The notes below the pieces were generated by a model. That model made no database searches, was not told where the DNA came from, and was given only the letters and a program-made list of their open reading frames with translations. Shown here in pieces: positions 17,888 through 27,080 of a stretch of DNA of 47,135 nucleotides (the stretch's first letter is position 1; the number at the start of each line of letters is the position of its first letter). The DNA comes from Sulfurimonas sp. (GTDB lineage: Bacteria; Campylobacterota; Campylobacteria; Campylobacterales; Sulfurimonadaceae): the NCBI GenBank assembly GCA_026988245.1, contig JALSLR010000064.1:1-47135 (forward strand), given 5' to 3'. The position numbers were made by a program, and so were the translations under genes.

Positions 17888-19031
17888 TATACTCTCTTAA
17901 AAAACTCTCTGCAACACTAAATGATCCAAAGACCAGATAGTTCTTAGACATGTCAATATTGTTAAATTTGCTGTATTTTATCTTTAAGTCAATTAAAACA
18001 TTTTGAAGTGACTCTATTGATGTTCTTCTTTCATCATCAATATCAATAATTTCTACATAGTTTATGATAGGTTTTAATACAGACAGTATCTGCTTATAAT
18101 CTTTATCTTGGTAACTATTATAAATTAAAATATATTTATTTCCACTTAATGCAGCCACAATTGAGTGTGCAGCTAAAAGATTATGCCCAACATCTATGAT
18201 TATGTTCTTTTTATATTGGCTTAAACGACCAAATAATTTTGAATTATTAAATATATTTATATTATACGATAAGTTAAAAAATTTCAAAGCGGCTATGCTT
18301 AAGCTTAGGTTTTGTTCCAAATAGCCTGCCAAACTCAGTCTTTTTGCGATTAAAGATATATCTTGGATATCTTTAGCATCAAGAACCTCTTGTATTTTTT
18401 TAATATCTAAAGAGCTATCTGCATCACTTTTTTTCTTTGCAACATCATAAACCGCTTTATGTTTTTGTGTCGCGATGATAGCACTATTTTGTATCGCATT
18501 TAATTTTGTTAACGCTATCTCTTGTATTGTAGAACCTAAAAAAGCTTCATGATCTATATCTATTGGAGTAACTAGAGTTAATACCTTGGGGAAAACTGCA
18601 GTAGCATCATGTTCTCCACCTAAACCCGCTTCTAGTACAACATATTCACAGTTAATAAAAACAAGCATTGCTAGTAAACTTGTGTATTCGAAATAACTCA
18701 GAGCTTCTCTATCAGTATCGTCTAAAAAAGTCAATAGTCTTATATGTGCATCCTCAAGTACTTCATTCTTAGCATCATAACCATCTATCCATATTCTCTC
18801 ATTAAACTTTAGAATATGAGGGGAGGTATAGTGTCCAACACTATAACCCAAGTTATGAAGTGCTGTTGCTAAAAAACGTCCCGTAGTGCCTTTACCATTA
18901 GTTCCTACTATGTGCACTGTTTTTATAGTACTAAAATGATGTTTTATCTTGGCATATATACGGGGAAATCTTGTATAGTCTATCTTGTCATAAAAGAGAG
19001 GTTTGGCATTTAAAAAAGTCTCTAATTTCAA
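17880..19031 (-). CDS. folC: Folylpolyglutamate synthase / dihydrofolate synthase
   Basis: A 383-residue Mur-ligase-type ATPase adding glutamate to folates. It has the P-loop VGTNGKGTTG near residues 42-51, the Mur-ligase central domain with EAGLGGEHDAT, and a C-terminal ligand-binding domain with IIDVGHNLLAA. It overlaps the downstream M23 gene and lies 7 nt after the mnmE stop, so it belongs to the long leftward block. Motif copies are GATGCTAAG at 18768 (complement) and an AAA-ending variant at 18373. Confidence 0.93.
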   Translation of the reverse strand: MKLETFLNAKPLFYDKIDYTRFPRIYAKIKHHFSTIKTVHIVGTNGKGTTGRFLATALHNLGYSVGHYTSPHILKFNERIWIDGYDAKNEVLEDAHIRLLTFLDDTDREALSYFEYTSLLAMLVFINCEYVVLEAGLGGEHDATAVFPKVLTLVTPIDIDHEAFLGSTIQEIALTKLNAIQNSAIIATQKHKAVYDVAKKKSDADSSLDIKKIQEVLDAKDIQDISLIAKRLSLAGYLEQNLSLSIAALKFFNLSYNINIFNNSKLFGRLSQYKKNIIIDVGHNLLAAHSIVAALSGNKYILIYNSYQDKDYKQILSVLKPIINYVEIIDIDDERRTSIESLQNVLIDLKIKYSKFNNIDMSKNYLVFGSFSVAESFLREYNG

Positions 19032-19038
19032 ATTAGCC

Positions 19039-20391
19039 TTACTTTCCTAAACAAAAAGAACCAAACATTTTATCCAGCATTTCATCATTTTCAAAGGGTC
19101 TTGTAATACTAGCCATCTCTTTAACTGCCTCATTAAGATGAAAAGAAAATATCTCCAGTTCTTGAGCCTCTAAAGGTTCATATGCTTCTTGTATATTGTT
19201 CATAGTACGCTCGACTGCTGAAACTTGTCTCTGAGAGATAAGCATTATCTCATCTGAAGAGTTTGTAATATCCATATAATTTTTCAATACCTCTATGAGC
19301 GATTCAACATTGTCTTTTGAGTTAAGCTCTAGAGTAAAATCAATACTTTGATTTGTAAACTTTTGCTCTAAATCAATTTTATTTTTAATATATATGATTT
19401 TTTTATCTTGTGCATATTCATCTATGAGAGAAAGAATCTGAGTATCTTCTACGTCTTCTTTACGCGAACTATCAAAGAGAGCAACAACTATATCACTATC
19501 ACTAATTGCCTCTAAACTTCTTTGTATACCTATGCGTTCTATCTCGTCTTTAGCATCACGAATACCTGCAGTATCTACCATTCGAATAAGGTGTGTCCCT
19601 ATCTTGACTGACTCTTCTATAGTATCTCTCGTGGTCCCTGCTATATCACTTACAATAGCTCTGTCATAACTAAGAAGTGCATTAAGAAGTGAACTTTTAC
19701 CAACATTTGGCTTACCAACTATAGCAACTTTAAAGCCCTGCATTAGACCTTGACGACCTCTACTTACATCTAAAGTTTTTAAAAGAGATCTGCTTAATTC
19801 TAAGAGCTTTGATTTGATTTGCTCTATCAAATCTTCAGGCAAATCTTCCTCTGCATAATCAATCGTCACTTCTGAGTATGCAAGGATATGAATGATTTCA
19901 TCACGAACCTGCTCTATGTACTCTTTTAAAGAGCCTTTCATCTGCTTAGCAAGTATCTTTGCAGCATCTTCACTTTTTGCCTCAATGAGTTGTGCTATAG
20001 CCTCCGCCTCACTCAAGTCTATTCTTCCATTAAAAAAAGCACGTTTTGAAAACTCACCAGCCTCTGCAAGTCTTGCTCCAGCATCTAGTGTCGCTTTTAA
20101 AATGCTCTGCGCAACGATGAATCCTCCATGGCATTGAATCTCGACAACATCTTCAGCAGTAAAGGAGAAAGGTGCTTTAAAGTAGATAACTAAGCTCTCA
20201 TCTATAAGTTCATCTTCTGCATTATAAATTGTAGATAAAGAGGCGTAACGTGGGATAAAATTTTGTTTTTTACTTAAAATTCGAGCAATGCTTAAAGCTT
20301 TTTCACCACTGATTCGAATAATTGCAATAGAACCTATGCCATTTGCAGTTGCAATGGCAGAGATTGTATCATTAGTTGTTGTGATAGTCAT
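19039..20391 (-). CDS. mnmE: tRNA modification GTPase MnmE
   Basis: A 450-residue GTPase that, with MnmG, installs the carboxymethylaminomethyl group at wobble U34. The N-terminal tetrahydrofolate-binding domain (1-120) is followed by helices and an inserted G domain with GKPNVGKSSLLN (G1), GTTRDTIEE (G2), DTAGIRD (G3) and NKID (G4). The C-terminus is FCLGK, the catalytic C-X-G-K motif. Its start overlaps the jag-like gene by 20 nt. Confidence 0.96.
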   Translation of the reverse strand: MTITTTNDTISAIATANGIGSIAIIRISGEKALSIARILSKKQNFIPRYASLSTIYNAEDELIDESLVIYFKAPFSFTAEDVVEIQCHGGFIVAQSILKATLDAGARLAEAGEFSKRAFFNGRIDLSEAEAIAQLIEAKSEDAAKILAKQMKGSLKEYIEQVRDEIIHILAYSEVTIDYAEEDLPEDLIEQIKSKLLELSRSLLKTLDVSRGRQGLMQGFKVAIVGKPNVGKSSLLNALLSYDRAIVSDIAGTTRDTIEESVKIGTHLIRMVDTAGIRDAKDEIERIGIQRSLEAISDSDIVVALFDSSRKEDVEDTQILSLIDEYAQDKKIIYIKNKIDLEQKFTNQSIDFTLELNSKDNVESLIEVLKNYMDITNSSDEIMLISQRQVSAVERTMNNIQEAYEPLEAQELEIFSFHLNEAVKEMASITRPFENDEMLDKMFGSFCLGK

Positions 20392-21286
20392 TTACAATGA
20401 TATACTTTAAACCATCACGAGTTGTACGTATAGCTACATACTTACTTGGATAGCTTGCGCGTAACTCTTTTAACGCTATTTGGACTAAGACACCATCAAG
20501 AATTTTTGTTTGTGCTTTTCCATCTCTTTGTATAGATGTCCTGACACCTTCTAAATAACGAGAAATAGACTCCTCTTGGTTTTTAAGAAACTCAGCAATC
20601 TCTAAACGAAGCTGTACTTGATATTTTGTATTTATCCAGTTAAATATCATATAAGAAAGGGCCTTATACCTATAACCTTCTTTACCTATAAGCAAAGCAG
20701 CATCATCACCCTTAAACTCAACAAGTAATGTTGTTTCATTATATACAGATACATCTATCTTATCAATTGCAAAACAAGTTTTATCAAAAAGCTTGTTGAT
20801 ATCTTGGTTTACCTCTAGAGCTATTTTTGCTACATCTATAGTACTTTTAGTAGGACTAGAAGTGTTATCAGTTTGTTTCTCTTGAATAATTTCATCTTCA
20901 TAGTCTTCTGAATCTATATCATTATAGTCTTCATCTTCTTGAGTACTTACAAAAGACTCTGGCATAATAGTATCTTTAAAAAGCTTTTGTTCTTGTTTTT
21001 TAACTTTTGCTTTCGGCTTTTCTTGCTTAAAAGTTTTTGGTTTCTGTTTTTTAGGCTTACTTAGTACTTTTTCTTCTTTTTTAAGGCTTTCTTCATCTTC
21101 AGTTGTAGTCTCTTTTATAGCAACTATAATTGCTTTTTTTGAAAAAACTCCAAATATCCCTTTACTTGGTGCTTGGACCACTTCTATCTTAAGTTGCGTC
21201 ACTGAACACTCTAATGAAGTTGCAGCTTGTGTATAAGCCTCTTCGAGAGTGATCGCTTCAATCTTAATCATCTTTGTTTTTCCCAT
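20372..21286 (-). CDS. Jag/KhpB-type RNA-binding protein
   Basis: 304 residues. It has a Jag_N domain at the start (about 6-55, with PSKGIFGVFSKK), a long charged Lys/Glu-rich linker (60-155), a type II KH domain with LLIGKEGYRYKAL, and a C-terminal R3H-like domain. Such proteins bind RNA and affect cell division and envelope functions; the gene lies next to yidC in many bacteria. The ORF overlaps the yidC 3' end by 23 nt; a second in-frame ATG 15 nt downstream (MIKIEAI) is also a plausible start. Confidence 0.85.
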   Translation of the reverse strand: MGKTKMIKIEAITLEEAYTQAATSLECSVTQLKIEVVQAPSKGIFGVFSKKAIIVAIKETTTEDEESLKKEEKVLSKPKKQKPKTFKQEKPKAKVKKQEQKLFKDTIMPESFVSTQEDEDYNDIDSEDYEDEIIQEKQTDNTSSPTKSTIDVAKIALEVNQDINKLFDKTCFAIDKIDVSVYNETTLLVEFKGDDAALLIGKEGYRYKALSYMIFNWINTKYQVQLRLEIAEFLKNQEESISRYLEGVRTSIQRDGKAQTKILDGVLVQIALKELRASYPSKYVAIRTTRDGLKYIIVNDYHNN

Positions 21287-22886
21287 TTTTATGAAGTGCT
21301 TTTTCTAAATCTTTTGCATTTGCAAACTGTTGATTAACCACAAACTGCTGAGCGATTGAGAAAAGATTATTTACGAACCAGTAAAGAACTAATCCAGATG
21401 GAAAATTCAAAAAGAAAAATGTAAATATCAATGGTAAAAATTTAAACACTTTTTCTTGCATAGGATCTGTAAAATTGTTTGGAGTAAGCTTTTGTTGGTA
21501 GTACATAGATGCGCCCATCAAGATAGGAAGGATATAAGTATGATCCATTCGAGAAAGATCATGAACCCAAAATAACCAAGGTGCACCTTGAAGTTCTACA
21601 GCATTTAAAAGCACACGATACATCGCGAAAAAGATAGGAATCTGCAGAAGCATAGGGAGACAGCCACCAAGAGGGTTTACCCCTTTTTTCTGATAAAATG
21701 CCATAACAGCTTGACCTGATTTTTCTTTTTGATCTTTATATTTCTCTTGGATAGCTTTGACTTCTGGCGCGATATCTTTCATCTTTGCCATAGATAGCAT
21801 ACCCTTTGATGTCAGTGGATAAAGAATAGCACGAATCAAAAGAGTCATAGCGATAATAGCCCAACCCCAGTTTCCAAAGAAACCATGTAACCATGAAAGA
21901 AGTTGAAAAAGTGGTTTAGAAGCAAAGGTAAACCAACCGTATTCTATAGCATTTGTAAGAACTGGTTTAATGTTTTTAAGAACTTTATATTCTTTTTGTC
22001 CAATGTAACCATGAAAACTCATATTTTGTAAGGCATCAAAATATACAACTGGATTATCATCACGGTCACGCTCTATGATGATGCTAGTATCTTTGGGAAA
22101 ACCATACATAATAGTAGCTGAGTACTGATCAAAAGCAGAGATTAATTCAACTCCAGTAAACGTTTTACGCCCCTCAGCATCACCATCTTCAACTATAGTT
22201 ACTATTTCATCATCAGTATAAACCATAGCTCCACTGATTGTCATCATTTGTTCAGTAATAACAGGTCTTTGACCAAGATATATAAAGTATCTTTTATCTT
22301 GAGAAAGTTTTACATCTACATCGTAATGACCATCACTGTAAAAAGTAATCTCTTTGGTTAAAGTCAAATCTGTTAGTTTTTGCGTTAAAGTCACCTTTTT
22401 AGGTTCTGTGCTTAGAGTAATCTCTGAGACATCAGATGTATAGGCAATTGAGGTAGCTTGAGCATTCAGATTATTGTCTAAAAACCTTACAAATAATGGT
22501 TTCGTTCCATTTTGAGGAATTAATTGCGCATGATTATCTTCTTTATCTCTAAAACGTTCATCAAGCAACTCCATTGAAGAGATACGTCCAAGAGTATCCA
22601 TTTTTAAAATGAAATTATCATTTTTTACCGTTAAGATATTACTTGACTCTGATGAGATAACTGAATCACTTGCTGAAATAGCATGACCGGCTGCTTTTTC
22701 TACTCTTTCGTTCGTTGTTTGCACTGGTGTTTGAGAATCTGTTTTGATTCCAACTTTTTCATTATTGTTTTTCTCTACAACTACTGGTTCCTCTGGTGGA
22801 AAGATAGCTGTATACGCTACAAAAAATACTACTGATATCGCTACTGCGAACATTAATCTTTGATTTGGTGACATTTTGTCTAACAC
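21264..22886 (-). CDS. yidC: Membrane protein insertase YidC
   Basis: A 540-residue Oxa1/YidC insertase. The N-terminal membrane helix (about 11-30), a large periplasmic beta-sandwich domain (about 80-320) and five core membrane segments beginning near 335 are visible; the core has QKYKDQKEKSGQ-type cytoplasmic hairpin and PLGGCLPMLLQIPIF. Translation starts at GTG, preceded by GGGAAA, and overlaps the yidD stop by 7 nt. It works with SecYEG or alone to insert inner-membrane proteins. Confidence 0.96.
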   Translation of the reverse strand: MLDKMSPNQRLMFAVAISVVFFVAYTAIFPPEEPVVVEKNNNEKVGIKTDSQTPVQTTNERVEKAAGHAISASDSVISSESSNILTVKNDNFILKMDTLGRISSMELLDERFRDKEDNHAQLIPQNGTKPLFVRFLDNNLNAQATSIAYTSDVSEITLSTEPKKVTLTQKLTDLTLTKEITFYSDGHYDVDVKLSQDKRYFIYLGQRPVITEQMMTISGAMVYTDDEIVTIVEDGDAEGRKTFTGVELISAFDQYSATIMYGFPKDTSIIIERDRDDNPVVYFDALQNMSFHGYIGQKEYKVLKNIKPVLTNAIEYGWFTFASKPLFQLLSWLHGFFGNWGWAIIAMTLLIRAILYPLTSKGMLSMAKMKDIAPEVKAIQEKYKDQKEKSGQAVMAFYQKKGVNPLGGCLPMLLQIPIFFAMYRVLLNAVELQGAPWLFWVHDLSRMDHTYILPILMGASMYYQQKLTPNNFTDPMQEKVFKFLPLIFTFFFLNFPSGLVLYWFVNNLFSIAQQFVVNQQFANAKDLEKALHKNGKNKDD

Positions 22887-23227
22887 GATTTCCCTTTATA
22901 TGAAAAATTTTTTATAATATAATATTTGTTCTTTTTGTTGGGAACAAGCCAATATTTTATAGAATCAATATCTAGTTTTTTAGGTCTATGACATAGTTTA
23001 TTAAGCAGTGGATATTCTATCCCACCATCAAATAATTGATTACAACGTAGTATTCTAGTAGAAGTGTTATAAAAAGCACTTAAAAGTGAATTATTTTGGA
23101 AGTTTAATTTTGCATATTCGCTACAAGTTGGGTAATATCTACAACTTCCTAAGCTAAAGAGTGTAATATAACGCTGATAAAAAGCTAATAATTTAAGTAA
23201 TATTTTTCTAATCATCTGTTTTTTCAA
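22880..23227 (-). CDS. yidD: YidD membrane protein insertion efficiency factor
   Basis: A 115-residue amphipathic protein with the family core YQRYITLFSLGSCRYYPTCS, containing the conserved cysteines, then CNQLFDGGIEYPL. It is thought to assist YidC. The first 5 codons overlap rnpA; a second Met (MIRKILLKLL) is an alternative start. It sits between rnpA and yidC as in most bacteria. Confidence 0.92.
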   Translation of the reverse strand: MKKQMIRKILLKLLAFYQRYITLFSLGSCRYYPTCSEYAKLNFQNNSLLSAFYNTSTRILRCNQLFDGGIEYPLLNKLCHRPKKLDIDSIKYWLVPNKKNKYYIIKNFSYKGKSC

Positions 23228-23504
23228 TAGATTTTAATTTAGTTAATACTTTTAAAAAGTCTTTTTCTAGCTGAATTGCTGATACTTGGACTGTAGCAAG
23301 TTTTGCGACAAATACATAAGAACCATTTTTGAGTGTTGGGGAATATTTAACAAATAAAGCACGAAGTCTTCTTTTTGCTCTGTTTCTGATAACTGCGTTA
23401 CCAATCTTTTTTGTTGCTGTGAAGCCGATTTTTTTACTATCAACTTTATGAAGATAAAAAAGCACTACAGAGTTTGAGTGTGCATTTTTACCTTTGTTGT
23501 ACAC
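23208..23504 (-). CDS. rnpA: Ribonuclease P protein component (start uncertain)
   Basis: RNase P protein with the diagnostic RNR segment (GNAVIRNRAKRRLRALF). The given start is GTG at 23504 with AAGGAG 9 nt upstream. However, the same frame is open back to a stop at 23562-23564, and the preceding codons read LKLHKEFQY, which matches the conserved N-terminal 'K..EF..VY..G' of the family. No ATG, GTG or TTG covers that stretch; only CTG (23531) or ATT (23558) would. Either a rare start codon is used or the N-terminus is shortened. It lies just after rpmH. Confidence 0.88.
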   Translation of the reverse strand: MYNKGKNAHSNSVVLFYLHKVDSKKIGFTATKKIGNAVIRNRAKRRLRALFVKYSPTLKNGSYVFVAKLATVQVSAIQLEKDFLKVLTKLKSIEKTDD

Positions 23505-23545
23505 ATATTGAAACTCCTTATGAAGCTTCAGAGTGTAGAAACCGC

Positions 23546-23680
23546 CTAAACTGACAATCTTTTACGACCTTTAGCTCTACGACGGCTTAAGATGTTACGA
23601 CCATTTTTAGTCGACATACGATGACGAAAACCGTGAGTTCTTTTTCTCGGTGTATTATGGGGTTGGTATGTTCTTTTCAT
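23546..23680 (-). CDS. rpmH: 50S ribosomal protein L34
   Basis: A 44-residue, highly basic protein starting [18 protein letters not shown], with [20 protein letters not shown] and ending KRLSV, unmistakable L34. It heads the leftward rpmH-rnpA-yidD-yidC-jag-mnmE block, the arrangement seen near many bacterial origins, although no dnaA or origin is visible here. GAAGGAACGGC precedes the ATG. Confidence 0.98.
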   Translation of the reverse strand: MKRTYQPHNTPRKRTHGFRHRMSTKNGRNILSRRRAKGRKRLSV

Positions 23681-23709
23681 GCCGTTCCTTCATTTAAATT
23701 AAGTCCGCA

Positions 23710-23715
23710 ATAATA
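23710..23715 (-). promoter_or_regulatory. -10 box of the rpmH operon
   Basis: On the minus strand TATTAT, with TG directly upstream, lies about 30 nt before the rpmH start. The spacer to the divergent gene at 23805 is 124 nt and carries promoters for both directions. Confidence 0.45.
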
Positions 23716-23760
23716 CATAAGTTTTACTTAAAGAGCGGTTAATCCATAAGATAAGCAATA

Positions 23761-23769
23761 TGGTACAAT
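23761..23769 (+). promoter_or_regulatory. Extended -10 promoter of the outer-membrane protein gene
   Basis: TG-G-TACAAT (hexamer 23764-23769), followed by AAGGAT at 23791-23796 ahead of the ATG at 23805. Confidence 0.5.
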
Positions 23770-23804
23770 ATGTAAATTTTTATTTTATTAAAGGATAATT
23801 AGAG

Positions 23805-24656
23805 ATGAAAAGAATTATTTTGTTTTTATTGCTTAGTTTAAGTGTTTTTGCTGACTCAAGGATAACAATCGTACCTTATCTTGGATCTGGTTCTTACAAC
23901 AGTAGTCTCACTGACAAAGACACACTCATAGGTTTATATTCTATAATGAAAGAAGACACTCATTCTGTAGAACTCTCCATAGAATCAAAAAACATGAACT
24001 ACGCAGATGGTTCAAAACTAAATCAAATCAATTTAACAGGTTCTTATAAAACTACACTAGACAAATCCATCAATGTGAATACCTTATTACATTATATATC
24101 TAACAATCAAGAAAGTGATGGAACTTTAATAACATTACTTGAAGCAGAAAATACTTATAAGAAAAATCTTGTTTTAGGTGTACAAGTTGCGTATTCGTTT
24201 TACAATGAAAATACATTAGCAAAAAATATGCTTCAAATAAAACCATCTATAAAGTTCAATTATGGTCGTCGGGATTCTAAATGGGGGACTATCCATCCTA
24301 AAATATCTTTTTATTATATCAAACCACTTTCTACAAACAAAACCTTAGAAAGTAGTTACTTCTCTACTGAGTTAGGCTTTACACATGCCAAGGGTTCTTT
24401 TATCTCAACTGCTTCTATCTGGTTTGGCGAGCAAGTTTATGCTGTACGGGACAACGGCTTTACTATATACAATTTAAATGAACTTCACAATAGTGGTTAT
24501 AGACTCTCTTCAAGATACAGCATAAACAAAGATCTAGGAGTGAAACTCTCTTACTCAAATGAAGACTACAAAACCTTTAATCTAACTACTGACACATTAG
24601 GTAGCGAAGAGGAATCAATAAACAGAATTTTACTCGTAGCTGACTTTAGTTTCTAG
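23805..24656 (+). CDS. Putative outer-membrane beta-barrel protein
   Basis: A 283-residue protein with a signal peptide (residues 1-16, cleavage after VFA). The mature part is made of alternating beta strands rich in Tyr, Ser and Asn and ends in VADFSF, the terminal aromatic residue typical of outer-membrane barrels assembled by BamA. No cysteine-rich or enzymatic motif is seen. It is transcribed alone from its own promoter, divergent from rpmH, 63 nt before prs. The ligand or role is unknown. Confidence 0.75.
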   Translation: MKRIILFLLLSLSVFADSRITIVPYLGSGSYNSSLTDKDTLIGLYSIMKEDTHSVELSIESKNMNYADGSKLNQINLTGSYKTTLDKSINVNTLLHYISNNQESDGTLITLLEAENTYKKNLVLGVQVAYSFYNENTLAKNMLQIKPSIKFNYGRRDSKWGTIHPKISFYYIKPLSTNKTLESSYFSTELGFTHAKGSFISTASIWFGEQVYAVRDNGFTIYNLNELHNSGYRLSSRYSINKDLGVKLSYSNEDYKTFNLTTDTLGSEEESINRILLVADFSF

Positions 24657-24684
24657 TTTTAACAAAGTATCAGCACATTTTAAC

Positions 24685-24690
24685 TATAAT
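24685..24690 (+). promoter_or_regulatory. -10 box of prs
   Basis: TATAAT 29 nt before the prs ATG, followed by the ribosome binding site AAGGAAG (24708-24714). Confidence 0.5.
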
Positions 24691-24719
24691 TGCAAAATAT
24701 TAAAACTAAGGAAGTTCAC

Positions 24720-25646
24720 ATGCGTGGATATAAGATTTTTGCTGGGACTGCGAGTATTGACTTTGCAAATGAGATTTGTAGAATTTTAGATGTGCCTTTG
24801 GCTAAGGCTGAAACAAAAACATTTAGCGATGGTGAGATATCAGTACAAATAGCTGAGTCAGTTCGTGGTCGTGACGTTTTCATCGTCCAATCAACCGGAG
24901 CACCATCAAACAATAACCTCATGGAACTTCTTATCATGACAGATGCGCTCAAGCGTTCATCTGCGCAAAGTATCACAGCTGTAGTTCCTTATTATGGTTA
25001 TGCAAGACAAGACCGTAAGGCTGCACCTCGTGTACCTATTACTGCAAAGCTTGTAGCGAACCTTTATGAGACAGCTGGTATTGACAGAGTTGTAACTATC
25101 GATCTGCATGCTGGACAAATCCAAGGTTTCTTTGATATCCCTGTGGATAATCTATATGGAAGTATCACTTTTGAACACTATATCAAAAGCAAAAATCTTA
25201 AAAACCCTATAATAGCAAGTCCAGATATCGGGGGAGTTGCTCGCGCTAGATACTTTGCAAAACGCTTGGGACTAGAGATGGTCATAGTCGATAAACGCCG
25301 TGAAAAAGCTAACGAAGCGGAAGTTATGGGTATTATCGGTGATGTTGAAGGTTATGATGTCATCATGATTGATGATATGGTAGATACGGCAGGGACTATG
25401 GTAAAAGCAGCAACTGCACTTAAAAACAAGGGGGCTACCTCTGTAATGGCTTGTGCTACACATGGTGTACTGAGTGGAAAAGCTTATGAAAACTTAGAAC
25501 ATGGGGAATTAGATGAACTTATCATCACAAATACGCTCACAACCAAACCTCATAAAAAGATTAAAGTACTTTCAGTAGCACCACTTTTTGGTGAAGTTAT
25601 TCGTCGTGTTTATCACAACGAGAGTGTTAACTCACTTTTTGCATAG
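24720..25646 (+). CDS. prs: Ribose-phosphate pyrophosphokinase
   Basis: Makes PRPP from ribose 5-phosphate and ATP for nucleotide, His and Trp synthesis. 308 residues, with KTFSDGEISVQI, the ATP-binding YARQDRK region, DLHAGQIQGFF, and the PRPP loop VIMIDDMVDTAGTMV. The start at 24720 was chosen over an in-frame TTG at 24690 because AAGGAAG precedes it correctly and the TTG lies inside the promoter. A downstream PRPP-using family member (comF-like) is in the same region but not obviously in the same operon. Confidence 0.97.
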   Translation: MRGYKIFAGTASIDFANEICRILDVPLAKAETKTFSDGEISVQIAESVRGRDVFIVQSTGAPSNNNLMELLIMTDALKRSSAQSITAVVPYYGYARQDRKAAPRVPITAKLVANLYETAGIDRVVTIDLHAGQIQGFFDIPVDNLYGSITFEHYIKSKNLKNPIIASPDIGGVARARYFAKRLGLEMVIVDKRREKANEAEVMGIIGDVEGYDVIMIDDMVDTAGTMVKAATALKNKGATSVMACATHGVLSGKAYENLEHGELDELIITNTLTTKPHKKIKVLSVAPLFGEVIRRVYHNESVNSLFA

Positions 25647-25665
25647 CATATACTAAGAGCTAAGC

Positions 25666-27003
25666 ATGCAACTCTATGCACCATGGGAAAAAGCATTTAA
25701 AAAAGTAGCTACTCCGCTAGAGCATTTTATACATGCTCAAACAACTACAGGTATCATACTTATGGGTATGACTACCTTAGCACTTATCTTGGCAAACTCA
25801 CCACTTACCAAAGACTATGCAGATTTTTTTCACACTACAGTTGAACTCAACATTGGTTCATGGAATCTCTCTCACAACATTCACCACTGGATAAATGACG
25901 GGCTTATGGCAATCTTTTTCTTTATGATTGGTTTAGAGATAAAAAGAAATATCCTTGTGGGGGAACTTTCAAACATAAAAGTAGCAATGCTTCCAATACT
26001 CAGTGCTATTGGTGGGATGGCTATGCCAGCGATCATCTACCTAGCGATAAACAGAGGGACAGAGGGAGTAGTTGGTTGGGGTATCCCCATGGCTACAGAT
26101 ATAGCATTTGCTATTAGTGCGCTTGTTCTTTTAGGCAATCGAGTCTCCCCTTCACTCATAACCTTTCTTGTTGCCTTAGCTATTGTAGATGATTTGGGTG
26201 CTGTTGTAGTGATAGCTGTTTTTTATACAGAACAGATTCATCTACTACCTCTTGCCTTAGCATCTGTAAGCTTTCTTCTTATGGTCTCTTTGAATCGTTT
26301 TGGTATCCATATGATTTTACCCTATTTTATCGTTGGTCTTTTTATGTGGTTCTTTATGCTAGAATCTGGTGTACACGCTACTATAGCAGGAGTTATCGCA
26401 GCTATGGCTATACCATCCCGCCCAAAAATCACTCCACATGACTTTACAAACCATACAAAAAATCTTCTCGATGAGTATGACAACTACCCTATCGCAACTG
26501 ATTTTTCTTTACATGAAAAGCAAAAAGCTATACTTATCAACATAAAAGACCGCATAGATGCCATTGGCTCACCAGCTGCAAGACTTGAACATGAACTCCA
26601 TTTGCCGGTAAGTCTCATCGTCATTCCACTTTTTGCTTTAGCCAATGCTGGAATTAGCATAGATTTTTCTGCTATTGGTACGACTATTGTGCAGAATGTT
26701 TCTTTAGGCATCATAAGTGGTCTTATACTTGGAAAAGTTCTAGGTATAGCAGGTGTAGCGTGGCTGGCTATAAAACTTGGCATCGCTAAACTTCCAGAAG
26801 GCTCCTCCATGAGTCAAATTTTTGGAGTGGCATTTTTAGGAGGCATTGGTTTTACTATGTCTATCTTTGTCGCAGACTTGGCATTTTTGGGTAACGAAGC
26901 ACTCATCTTTCAAGCAAAAATAGGTATCTTACTCGCCTCACTTATATCAGGTCTTTTTGGCTACTTATGGCTTAGATTTTCCAAGCAAGAACCTTTATCG
27001 TAG
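25666..27003 (+). CDS. nhaA: Na+/H+ antiporter NhaA
   Basis: A 445-residue inner-membrane antiporter with about 12 hydrophobic segments. The ion-binding aspartate pair is in ALAIVDDLGAVVVIA, and the family motifs NDGLMAIFFFMIGLEIKR and PMATDIAFAISAL are present. It exports Na+ in exchange for protons, fitting a marine or saline habitat. An extended loop (about 255-310) separates the two halves, longer than in E. coli NhaA. It begins 19 nt after prs with only a weak ribosome binding site. Confidence 0.95.
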   Translation: MQLYAPWEKAFKKVATPLEHFIHAQTTTGIILMGMTTLALILANSPLTKDYADFFHTTVELNIGSWNLSHNIHHWINDGLMAIFFFMIGLEIKRNILVGELSNIKVAMLPILSAIGGMAMPAIIYLAINRGTEGVVGWGIPMATDIAFAISALVLLGNRVSPSLITFLVALAIVDDLGAVVVIAVFYTEQIHLLPLALASVSFLLMVSLNRFGIHMILPYFIVGLFMWFFMLESGVHATIAGVIAAMAIPSRPKITPHDFTNHTKNLLDEYDNYPIATDFSLHEKQKAILINIKDRIDAIGSPAARLEHELHLPVSLIVIPLFALANAGISIDFSAIGTTIVQNVSLGIISGLILGKVLGIAGVAWLAIKLGIAKLPEGSSMSQIFGVAFLGGIGFTMSIFVADLAFLGNEALIFQAKIGILLASLISGLFGYLWLRFSKQEPLS

Positions 27004-27056
27004 TATACAGAAGAGACAAAACAATATTTTTAACAAGTTTATCAGTACAAATTTAG

Positions 27057-27062
27057 TATAAT
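27057..27062 (+). promoter_or_regulatory. -10 box of lepA
   Basis: TATAAT 47 nt before the TTG start of lepA, leaving a leader of about 40 nt that contains a hairpin next to the ribosome binding site. Confidence 0.45.
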
Positions 27063-27080
27063 CCAAACAATTATATATAT

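Noticed and set aside
23546..23804. Chromosomal origin near rpmH
   Set aside because: rpmH-rnpA clusters are often close to oriC, but I saw no dnaA, no array of DnaA boxes and no suitable AT-rich unwinding region in the 124-nt spacer.
24690..24719. N-terminal extension of prs from a TTG at 24690
   Set aside because: The TTG overlaps the TATAAT promoter, has no ribosome binding site, and prs proteins begin at the ATG at 24720, which has AAGGAAG ahead.
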